Origin: Pelargonium cotyledonis
Lineage: Eukaryota; Streptophyta; Magnoliopsida; Geraniales; Geraniaceae
Assembly: GCA_036897625.1 (NCBI GenBank)
Contig: JAYMTA010000470.1
Location: forward strand, 1 to 28,234
Direction of reading: 5' to 3'
Length of the DNA: 28,234 nt
Shown: one piece after another, positions 11,701 to 20,702 of the stretch
Position numbering within the stretch: position 1 is the first letter of the stretch
How the letters are laid out: the number at the start of each line of letters is the position of its first letter
The notes under the pieces: generated by a model
Seen by the model: only the letters and a program-made list of their open reading frames with translations
What the model was told of the DNA's origin: nothing
The model's database searches: none
Position numbers and translations under genes: made by a program

Positions 11701-14261
11701 ATAAATTTACCTATTAATTCTCTAATTATCTATATGCTTTATCCTTGTTTAGTAGTTATTCTTTATAGAGGGATATGCCCCGGGAACTCCTTATTTTATT
11801 TGTCGCTTACAAGCTTATTCTCCTAATTAACTCTCATAAAAAGGGCAATCTACATTAGAGTTACTTTCGATATCCTCCAAGACAAGAAACTTTCTAGCTA
11901 CTATAAGTTAGTAGGGAATTCTTGCTAAATAAAAGTTTTTAAAATTCTACAAATAGGAGTTAGAGATTCTTGTTAACTTTGTGATGTTTATATCTTAGCT
12001 TTGGTCTTCTTCAGGACCGCTTGAACCTAGGAATAGTTTAATATCGATTGATAACGAGCATAGAAACTTAAAGGATCGCTGCTAGTATATAGGAATAGGG
12101 ATCCGGATAACGTTCAATGATTTGGATACTGAAATTCTTAGCCCCAATATAGTCCCGTCCCTGAAATTGGTTTTCTTTTTTGATATATCCTTTATACACA
12201 TTTAAGGTTTGCCCTTTAAAACTAAAACCCCGTACTTTGTGATATGACAAAAAAGACTTTTTATAAGGTTTTATTATAACAGCAAGAGTAAGAAATAACT
12301 TAAATCCTTCCCTATAATTTTATATAATATGTTTTCTCTCACTACATTCGAATTGTATTCCCCCACCTATGCCCCACGCAAGACTGATTTTTTATCCAGA
12401 GGTTTGCTGCAAGTTGAAGTTAAAGTATATAGAATATCTAGAACTAAGTAGGTAACACCCTACTTTGAATTAAACAAAATTATAATACAAAGTTCTTAAC
12501 TATTTCAGCAGGATCTACTTCTGATTCATGAAGAAGCCTTGCAATATTTACAAGTCAGCGGAAACCCTTGGTCTAATCCTTCCTAGCAGGAGTTTTCTTC
12601 CTTTTACTAACAAATCCAGGGAAGAGTCTCCTTTTAGGTTTGAATCTCAAGTCTTGTTTTTATTACCAGCCCAGCGGAGCAATCTATGAAAAATCTTAAA
12701 TTACATCAGGATATCTCTTCTTAAAAGTCTGGCCGGTAGATTCCTATTTATTATGAAGCGCCTTTTCATTATACAGGTATATTACGACCGCCACCTTTGG
12801 CAAAACTTTGTTCAAGTAGAAACTCACTTTCTATTACTAATAAGTACCAAAGCTTGCTTTAAGTTACAGGGGTTGGGGTTGAAAACCTCCTTACCCTTGC
12901 GAACCAAAAAAATTGAAAAGGGAAACCAGATCTTTGGATTAATCAAGGTCCCGTTAAAGCAAGAAAAATTCTAAGGCTTCCTATAGAATAGAAAATGAGT
13001 TAGTGTAACATAATAATAATAGGAAATTTTAGGCTTATAGTAGTACTCAAAGAGTCCTAAAACAATTATACTCTAAAAGACGGGGTAATCCCAACCACAA
13101 GACTTATATTTTTAATTAGTTGAATTATCAGATTAATATCACAGAGTTAATGAGACTCTTAACACAATACCTAGAGCAGACCTCAAGCAAGAAAGCTTTC
13201 TTATAAATAATTTCAAAAACAAAAAAAGTGTACCGGCAATAAAGGGTAACTATACACCAGGGTCGATGTGAATCCAAATACAAGGACTTGAATACGGGTA
13301 GAAAAACTCTAGTTAGACATGAAAAAGGGCTCCTTGATTTTCTAAAAGTAGAGACGAGTCGAACTTTAGTATTTAGCAGTTCCCTTAAAGGAGGTATTCA
13401 ACTTTGCTTTTATTTTTCAACTCCTAGGGTACTAGGACTGTAACTTACGTTAAAAGATTCTTCTTAGTCAACAAAACCGGTAGGTTTATAGTGTTCCGGG
13501 GAAGGTAACTTGTTAAAAGCCCCTTATATAACTGGGATAACTCTTCTATTAATTTTAAGTATTAGATAGTAGTGCAAAAAGATGAAACTTCTTTAGAATA
13601 GAAAAGGTTTTTGGTGTGGTTTAGTTTTAGAAGAGAATATTTACAAGCAATGTTGTATGGATCCTAATAGTAATAAGATAAGGCGCTCAATCAAAAATAG
13701 AACTCCGAAAGTTTGTTACAAGCCTTAAAGGGGTTCTTTTATTAGAGATAACCAGACTTATTTATCTTTTACATTTTAACATATATGATTGAAAGGCTTT
13801 TAAATAAGACAGGGAGGTACCTCCTTTTTAAACAAATTCAAATAGAGCTTTTTTCTTATGCAATTGTTATAAAGTTTAGGGATTAAAAGGACACCTAGTT
13901 AAGTAATCTCGGTGCAAATAAGGAGCTTCTTTCAAAGTAGGACCGCCGCGAATTGTACCTTTAAGGACATACTGAAAGTATTTTATCCTCGGATATCTTG
14001 GAGGCAATAAAATTAGAAGTTGTTTTCTTACTGTAATTAAGCTTTTGCTTATGTATAAAAGAACAGCGGCGACGAGCCTTACCTTAATCCTGATTAAAAA
14101 ACATGCGGAATTCATTGACAATTGGGTTTGAAATTTGTAGTAAATACTGAAGTTTACACCCTTCCTATTTTTGTTAGAATCTGTATGGGATCCATCTAGC
14201 TTTTTCCTTTCTTTGTTCGTTTAGAAACCTGTTTTAAGAGATCCGAGTTACTTGGGTGTAT
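8759..14261. other. Long stretch without recognisable gene
   Basis: About 5.5 kb with stops throughout. The longest frames are 94 codons (11075-11359, minus), 81 codons (13876-14121, minus), 78 codons (10669-10905, minus) and 73 codons (12753-12974, plus). None has a recognisable motif, a good ribosome-binding site or a neighbour that supports it, and 11075-11359 overlaps an opposing 61-codon frame. Local features are an FseI-type GC palindrome at 9399-9406, a perfect palindrome GGAGGTACCTCC at 13813-13824 followed by five T, a GGAATTCC at 10966-10973, and 16- and 17-base exact words shared with other places (9379 and 12971; 13161 and 26338). Confidence 0.55.
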
Positions 14262-14322
14262 TTGAAGTGGAACTCCCGATTTGAACTATCGCCAATCGTT
14301 CGAAAGCAAAGTGACCCATAAG
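14262..14322 (-). pseudogene. Very weak tRNA-like sequence
   Basis: On the minus strand a T-loop-like TTCAAAT (plus 14279-14285) follows a possible anticodon loop containing TTTCGAA. A 4-bp stem CGAT/ATCG can form around AGTTCAA, one position out of the normal register. No D arm or acceptor pairing is visible. It may be a tRNA remnant or coincidence. It is listed because it lies about 600 bp from a better tRNA-like relic on the same strand. Confidence 0.13.
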
Positions 14323-14677
14323 AACCCATTTTCATGAAAACTTTCTGGACCTCATAAATAAAGATATCTAAAAGCTCAATTTATTACCCCTAATTTAACT
14401 TTCATTAACAGACGAAATATTGGATATAACACGTGTGCCTAGACAACAACCCATATCATACTAAAGCAAGTAAACAACTTAAATATTTGCAGACATTTCT
14501 CGAAAAATCCTTGCCTAACAGGATTGCAGTCCTTTAAACGGGTGTTTACTCTGGTGTATATTTCAATTTGTTTGACTTCTCGGGTCTTGCTACAACAAGG
14601 ATTTTGAGGGTATTAGGAACTATGGTCAATTCTCTATTTAAATACAAAAAAAGTGCACATAAGGAGCCCTAGATCAT

Positions 14678-14693
14678 AAAGGGAATTCCCTTT
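14678..14693. repeat. Perfect 16-bp palindrome
   Basis: AAAGGGAATTCCCTTT is perfectly self-complementary around a GGAATTCC core that recurs at five other places in the window. No gene borders it. It could form a cruciform or simply reflect the general excess of palindromes here. Confidence 0.6.
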
Positions 14694-14936
14694 TGCTCTG
14701 TACAAGTAATAAAAAGGGTCTTGAATCTGAAATCGTTTTTGCGCTGATTATAAGTTAGAGGATTAATATAAACTTTCATGGATCGAGGTTTTTATAGAAG
14801 TCTCGTAGCCAAACGAGTCGAGTAATTCCTTAAATAATTGCTAGTTCTATTTCTAGTCTAGATCCAGAATGAAAGAGTAAAGCAGGTTTACCAAATCAAA
14901 ATTCTTATGAAACACTCATTGGATATGGTAATTTAA

Positions 14937-14990
14937 AAAGCTGTGACCTGAGTTGAACCTACAACATTCACGCATATGAGTCGCTGATAT
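14937..14990 (-). pseudogene. Degenerate 3' half of a CAU tRNA (Ile/Met type)
   Basis: Read on the minus strand, an anticodon-loop-like CTCATAT (plus 14974-14980, anticodon CAU at 14976-14978) is followed by GTGAATGTTGTAGG and the T-loop TTCAACT (plus 14951-14957). This run is close to the 3' half of plant organellar trnI-CAU, where a CTCATA loop leads to a TTGTAGG T stem. The anticodon stem has about three pairs and the T stem has two mismatches. No D arm with GG and no acceptor pairing can be seen upstream. The 5' half is lost or too worn. A perfect palindrome CTCGAATTCGAG lies at 15003-15014, just 5' of it on the minus strand. Confidence 0.4.
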
Positions 14991-15002
14991 GTATAGTGGA
15001 GA

Positions 15003-15014
15003 CTCGAATTCGAG
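15003..15014. repeat. Perfect 12-bp palindrome
   Basis: CTCGAATTCGAG reads the same on both strands. It lies where the 5' part of the CAU tRNA-like relic would be expected, so it may replace or disrupt that part. No other role is visible. Confidence 0.5.
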
Positions 15015-16714
15015 GAGAAGGTTCGCTTAGAAGTACATTAGCTGTAATGCTTTTCGGATTTAATTAGTAAAGGTACATATACTGGGCTTGTTCTATATTG
15101 GTAATCTGGATTTTACTGAAAATACTAAAAAGGAAATCCATTATTCTAAGTGTTTTGGGGTAGATGGTTTTTTTACCTTCGTAAGTGTTATATAATAGTC
15201 TACTCCTTGTAGGGAATTACCTATATTACTATAAGATACTCCTATCCTTTAGTTAATAGTGGACTTCCTAAGAGGTATAGTATACGCTGATAGACGGTAC
15301 CCTTAAGTTGGCTCAGTTTGTAAGTGTATAGATCAAGATATCCTATAGTATAATAAGCAAGGTTCTACGGTACCCTTAGGCCTCCTCTAGGTATATCAAC
15401 CCTCTGTCTTAAGGAACCCGTTAGAGGGATAACCTCTTGTTACGACATATTAATTGACCTAAGTAAAACAACAAACGGATCCTAGTATTTTATTAACTAC
15501 AACACCAGATAAAGAAGCCGGGCTCTTGGAGGTGGAGGACTACACTTATTAAACTAGTAATATATTATCGAATCTTTATTTTAGAGGCACTTACTTTGAT
15601 CAAGTATTAAAACTCTAATGCCGCGTATCTACTGTGTATGAAGGACTTACACTAGCTAGGAGCTTCTCTGAAATCTCTTCTAATCTAAAAGGCCCCTTTT
15701 TGTTTTTGTATTAAGGTCTTAAGCTTAAGAGGGTTGTTTTCTATCTTATTATTAAGGATTCCTTTACCAAGGCTTCACCTATGTGTATCTTTTTTGTAAC
15801 CGCTCTAACCAAATATGAAAAGAAATTCTGCCTATTTTCTGAAAACCCTGTCTACATATAAGCTAAAACGCTTCATTAGAATAGCTCCTACGAACATAGT
15901 AAGCTCTTAGTTTTTAACGCCTACTACAGAATATCTGTAAGCCTAAACAAAATTCAGGATTTAATGCGCACTGCCCCGCTCCGAAATAACCCATCACGCA
16001 TTAGTTTTACCCGTACTAATCTAGTCAAGTAAATAGGGTGTCTCACTCTCCAGGACAATGACAATATAGTGCATTAAGCTGCATCAAAGCAACAATATAT
16101 TGTAAAGCTTTTTCATAACGTTTTTAATATTTGAAAATATAGGAAAAATTCAAAATATGTAAAACAAGATAAGTTTTATATGCCAGGCGTTGGGCTCTTT
16201 TCGCAAAAAGTTAACGTTTAATTTATCTTTAATAGTTACTATAGTCTAGTACCTCTCCGAAGAAAAGGGATTTAAAGCCAATAAGGATATAAAGCAGATC
16301 CGCTATTAATAAACTCAAGAAACGGGCGCACACCCGCTTAGTAAGGAGCTTAATATAGTACCCGTTAGAAGAGAAGCAGCTAATATATCTCCCTCTTATA
16401 CTCCTATTTACAATACGCGTTTCGGGGGATCCCTAAAGATGCAGGGGTTTACTTATTATTTAGGCATATCTAAAGGAGGTTCCCCCTTAGGAAGTTTAGT
16501 TTAAGAAAGTTAAGGAATTGTTTTTTTGTTTCCTTGTTTTTTTCTAAATTCCGATTCTAGATCCAGATAAGAAAAAGTTAGGGAAGAGGGGATTGCTAAA
16601 GTCATTTGTTTTCCGGTAAATGAACTCAAATTCAAGCTTTTTGTTAATGGTCTTAGTGTAAGCTTTAACTATACTAGTACTATCATACAATACCCTTACT
16701 CGGTCCCCTTCAGT
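15015..16714. other. No recognisable gene
   Basis: No frame reaches 60 codons on either strand. The 12-mer ACGGTACCCTTA occurs twice, near 15294 and 15368, about 75 bp apart. There is no RNA-like structure. Confidence 0.55.
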
Positions 16715-16765
16715 CGGGAGGAATAATGTATAATTTATTTACTGTACTGAGTTTCACTCCTCCCG
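16715..16765. repeat. GC-rich hairpin, 8-bp perfect stem
   Basis: CGGGAGGA at 16715-16722 pairs perfectly with TCCTCCCG at 16758-16765 across a 35-nt AT-rich loop. A GC-rich stem of this kind stands out in an AT-rich background. The words GGAGGAATAAT in the left arm and GGAGGAATATT at about 16786 are near-duplicates. It may be a transcript-end or processing structure, or the edge of the relict repeat that begins about 180 bp downstream. Confidence 0.4.
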
Positions 16766-16930
16766 TAGTAATAACAACTTAAAGAAGGAGGAATATTATC
16801 CTTTACAATCTATTACAATTAAACAATACATAATAGATACATACTAATACAATATAACTACATTGCAATAAGTGTTTTACTACTATATATAACTAATATA
16901 CTTCCTTACAAGCTTAAATACCCTAGCTAC
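16766..16930. other. Low-complexity AT-rich stretch
   Basis: This stretch is dominated by A, T and C in repeated words such as ATACAA and ACTAATA, with few G. It separates the hairpin at 16715-16765 from the basic tract. No frame or structure is visible. Confidence 0.5.
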
Positions 16931-16949
16931 AATAGGTATATTAACTGCA

Positions 16950-17176
16950 GGCAACAAGGACAAGAGGAGTCGTAAGATTCTAGCTAGAGTAAGTAAGTCC
17001 AGGAAATACTGCTAAGACTAGACAGCTGGGAAAGGTATAGCCCTTAAGATAGGTACAGGTCTAGCTCTAGCTATCAGGAGAAGTCTAGCTATTAAATTAA
17101 GAAAGCAAGTATGAAAAAAAAATAATAAAAGTGTTAGTGTACCCAGGTGTTATGTATGTTCTATCTTGTATACTAC
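16950..17176 (+). repeat. Relict repeat, copy B, with a broken basic frame
   Basis: The blocks at 17098-17108 and 17151-17176 match copy A at 8000-8010 and 8038-8063 in order, and 17034-17070 matches 7358-7395. One plus-strand frame from 16950 to the TGA at 17110-17112 is rich in Lys and Arg but is interrupted by a TAA at 17013 and a TAG at 17019. The 3' end stops about 15 bp before the tRNA-Lys-like relic that begins at 17191 on the opposite strand. The family is not recognised. It is too worn to say whether it was a mobile repeat, a duplicated gene fragment or a basic-protein gene. Confidence 0.4.
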
Positions 17177-17190
17177 CCTTACCTTTGTTT

Positions 17191-17263
17191 TGGGTCTATC
17201 AGGACTTGAACCGGTGGCCGCTAGCTTAAAAGCTCAATGTTCTACCAACAAAACTCTATACTG
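17191..17263 (-). pseudogene. trnK: Degenerate tRNA-Lys(UUU)
   Basis: All parts of a 73-nt tRNA are present at canonical lengths: a 7-nt acceptor strand, two linkers, a 4-bp D stem GTTT/GAAC that pairs fully, an 8-nt D loop with GG, an anticodon loop CTTTTAA with UUU at plus 17228-17230, a 5-nt variable region, a T-loop TTCAAGT (plus 17204-17210), and a 3' acceptor ending in CCC with discriminator A. The variable region and T arm closely resemble bacterial and plant-mitochondrial trnK. The stems are damaged: acceptor 4 of 7 pairs, T stem 3 of 5, and two mismatches plus two wobbles in the anticodon stem. It is most likely a drifting pseudogene. Editing of the transcript is the alternative. No CCA is encoded. 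Confidence 0.6.
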
Positions 17264-17840
17264 ATAAATTAAAGGAGTTCTCTTTTAGCTCTTCACAACA
17301 AGGGTTTTGCTCCTTTTTTTATGTCATGATTGGTAGATTCTAGTATCTCCCAGCGGCAAGGCTCCTATACGGATATCTACAATCAATAAGATATAAAAAA
17401 AGATATCTTATCTCGGGCGAACGGCCTTTGTTGAACACATTAAATTTAGGCCTTTAGTAGAATTTAGTACTAATACTGGCTAGTTAAGTCCCAGATATTA
17501 CATCTTGGGTCGTAATAAGAATGAAATCTTAGCGGGTAATAGTATAGATTCCTGTCAAAAAGCTACAAGCATCGCTCCTAAGATGGAAAAGAGACTAAAT
17601 TATGTATCGTCGATGAACGAGAATCAAATATGTATTAACTACAACAGAGTATACTCTATAAAACTCAAAAACTCACAAGTACAGACAAGAGGGAGTCAAA
17701 CCTTTACATGCCTATCTTTTTAAAAGGTGTTTTACTGTCATATACTTAAAAGTATCTTGACTACAAGGGGGCTTCTCCTTCTCAAATGCAGTACAGGGTT
17801 TTTCTTTACCGTAAAAAGAATTTCAAATTAATATGAATTA
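17264..17840. other. No recognisable gene
   Basis: The only longer frame is 72 codons at 17505-17723 on the plus strand. It would use a TTG start, is mixed in composition and matches no family. I see no RNA structure or repeat. Confidence 0.5.
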
Positions 17841-17930
17841 ATATAACAACGGGGTTTGAACCCACAGCATTCCTGCTCAGATTTCTCGCTGTACCGCAGG
17901 TAAATTCTAACCGAGTGTCCTTTTCATCCA
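17841..17930 (-). pseudogene. Degenerate class II tRNA-like sequence (Ser/Leu/Tyr type)
   Basis: On the minus strand the T arm is good: stem GTGGG/CCCGT pairs at all five positions (two G·U) around the loop TTCAAAC (plus 17854-17860). Just before it, AGCA-GGAA-TGCT (plus 17866-17877) forms a perfect 4-bp stem with a GNRA tetraloop, as expected for the long variable arm of a class II tRNA. Upstream, GGTTAGA-like and CGGTA-like words are D-arm candidates. The anticodon arm has only a CAG/CTG core, so the anticodon is unclear, and acceptor pairing is not visible. It is probably a decayed Ser, Leu or Tyr tRNA. Part of its 3' half resembles the relic at 14937-14990. Confidence 0.4.
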
Positions 17931-20630
17931 GTATACTATTAGCGAGGATTCTAAACCTCCTACTATATAGAAAGAAAGTTTTATTAGTATCTGAAGAAAC
18001 TTATGAAATCCCAGCCAGCAACTATTTAGATTTTTAAATTCTATTAAAGGAAATCTCTGACCATAACATAAACCCCAAAGTAAAGCACACAAGTGCAAGG
18101 CATAGGTCTTATATTTACTCCATATTGATTTAAGATCAATTTCTAGATTTCATATTACAGAAATCCCAATGACTAATTAAGTAATTATTCCTAAGAAGTA
18201 AGACATTAGTTACAGTAAGCAACTCCTCTAGAATAGAAATATTTAATTAAGAACAGGGAATAGCTTCTCAATATCAAGATTCTCCTCATTGATTTATAAA
18301 ATCGTGCAATTTATAAATATATAAGGCTCCTCTTACTCACTACAATAAACAAAAAGGATAGCAGTGGGTTACAATTCTTTTGATTCATAAACTTATCCGG
18401 ATCAAACTCACTTCTTATTTTTTAGTTAAGTCCAATTCTGACTTTGTTCCGACGTAAAGCCAGGAATCCAGAATTGTTAACTTCTTTTTACTTTAAGATT
18501 CTGATAGCATATTTCTAGATATAGGAATGCTCTGGGAATTCCCCTGAAAAGCCTTGTTTCTACCATTTTTCTTTTCTGATACATTTCCGGGATTGATTCG
18601 TAACAGAACTTGCACTAAAAACCCAAAACTAAAAGGAATCGCCCAAAAGGAAAATCCATATCCATAATCACATAATAGGAACTCTTCTTAAATTAAAGTG
18701 CAATGCTTATTCCTATATAGGATAAAAGTCAATCAAAAACCTATCAATTTAATAGATTCAGGGACCTCTTTTAACCGCTATTTGCAATCTGCTTTTAACT
18801 GATAAAAAATGATAGCCAAGGGATGCCAATCTCTGTAGGAAGAGAAAATGCAATTATGTACTTCATTTAGGGACATTACGAACAAAGGGGGCTCAGGTAG
18901 CTATAGGGCTCTCCCCTTTTTTTTTCTGATATAATGTTAAACATTCTTTATTGCACTAAGTTATAAACGGAAAAAGGGAGGTTTATCAAAATATTTACTA
19001 GAGCCTGGGAGGATAAAATGTAAACAATTTTTCCTAGAAATCTGGCTTGTTGAAAAAAGCCCTGAAAAGACCCATTTTTGTTAGATGCCCCCCTCACCCT
19101 CACCGATCTAAATCTGTGGAAATGGCGAAGAAAAACTCCTGGCAATACCATCTCACAGAAAATGAACTAAACTGATATAGAACAAACAAGGATTTAATAA
19201 AGAAGAGACCATAACTCGAACTGGAGGGAAGGGAATGTAAACCAGTCTAATTAGGAAAAAAAAAGCATGAACTATTAGGATCCTTGAAACTCTTCTTGTT
19301 TTAAAATCTATATCTAAGCGCATATGATTACAGCTGCATAAATGACTAAGATTCTATAGCTAGGGGAAGTGTGGTTACATATTAGTTTAAACAGAACAAT
19401 ACAAGAAGTCACTACTCCAGACGGGCAAGTCTTCGTCGAGGCGAGAACAAGAGAATTGCCTATTACCCAGCTTATCAACCTATAACATTTGGGATTTTTG
19501 TTCTCTATTTTAGACTTTCTCCTTGCAATGAGCTCCCGCGTCCAGTAGTCAAAGTACTATGAGCCCTCTGTCTCACGCAAAGATACTGAGCGCGAAAACC
19601 CCCTTATTTATATACGAACGAACAAAGGTATCAACCTTGAGGATGGGCACTCATGGGCTTTGAGAACGCGCTAAATTGAAAACTAGGAACTAAAGAATAT
19701 CAGTTGTTTGTCTTTAAGGACGGTACGCTTTTAGGATCTGACATCTTTTCCTTACCTTATTAGCGGGGTGCTTTTATATTATACTACGATAGGGTAATAA
19801 ACCTTCGTTAAAACAACAAATATAGAGAACTTGCGCATATTTTATGAGTGTTGGTCGTATATTAAAAACTATAGGCGGAAGGGGGGAACAAAAAGCTCAC
19901 ATTTCATTAGGAATGAGAGATATCATTTCAACTTTTAAAGAGGTTTTGGACAATGTGCTTCTAAGGCTTATATATCCCTTATTTTCTATTTCTTAGTAAG
20001 TATCTGGGCTCCGGTAAGTCTTGGTTTAACTGGTCTTATTCTTTTTAGTAGGATTTGTAAGCTCTTATTATACTGCATATATAACCAACACCCCTCCTTT
20101 TTCCTTATCAAAAAAGGGGAATTAAAAATACATAAGAAAGCGCTATTTAGTATCCCCTGCTTTAGCTTTGGTCAATGAATTTGTCTTTCTTTTTCCATTA
20201 TCTCTCATACATACGACCCCTTAAGGATTCTTTCTTTATAAAATATAAAAACAAAAAGGTAGACTCTTGGTTTTACTTAGTTTACAAGCAAAAAGGGATT
20301 CCTATACTTCTTAGAGGAAGGACAAAACTTGTTAGATATACATCTAGAGTCTTTTCTAGATAAAATGGAAATAGTATCTTCTCTCGAATTATAATCTACA
20401 CATAGAAGGCTTTTAAGACCCGCCTGTTTACTTAATTTTAGAATTTATTACACGGATTCTTCTTAAAAAAGACGTGTTTTGAATGGCTTCTCTATCTAGG
20501 ATAAAAGGTTAACACAAATTGAATGAAAAAGAAGCAAATAAGAATCCTAAATAAGAGTAGTAAAAGTTGTAAAGTAATTGAAAGATCAGAATCCTTGGCA
20601 TAAAATTCTCATTATTTTCCCGACTTTCCA
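17931..20630. other. No recognisable gene
   Basis: The longest frames are 67 codons (18948-19151, minus), 63 codons (17907-18098, minus) and 62 codons (20175-20363, plus). None is recognisable. The 67-codon frame is somewhat basic near its start, but has no supporting signal. A GGGAATTCCC palindrome lies at 18534-18543 and a T9 run at 18917-18925. Confidence 0.55.
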
Positions 20631-20702
20631 AGAAGAAAGGCTGCTAGGGATACAGAAAACAAAGCTACAAAGACAAGGCTGCAGAAGAGTATTAAGAAAT
20701 AG
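20631..20702 (+). other. Short basic tract, unrecognised
   Basis: A 23-codon stretch before the TAG at 20700-20702 has ten Lys or Arg codons and only two acidic ones. It continues the pattern of plus-strand basic tracts seen at 7.1, 7.9, 8.6 and 17.0 kb. An ATG frame a little downstream (from about 20734) gives only eight codons before a stop. Nothing identifies a product. Confidence 0.15.

Noticed and set aside
12016-12032. T-loop-like TTCAAGC on the minus strand
   Set aside because: The flanking stems do not pair, and no other tRNA arms are present.
18948-19151. 67-codon minus-strand frame with a basic N-terminal part
   Set aside because: It reads somewhat like a protein but matches nothing I know, has no ribosome-binding site, and many frames of this size are expected by chance.
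19190-19250. T-loop-like TTCGAGT on the minus strand with CCAG before it
   Set aside because: The upstream spacing is too short for a tRNA and no anticodon loop can be placed.
20175-20363. 62-codon plus-strand frame, hydrophobic then basic
   Set aside because: It looked gene-like at first, but it is short and unrecognised, and the flanks give no support.
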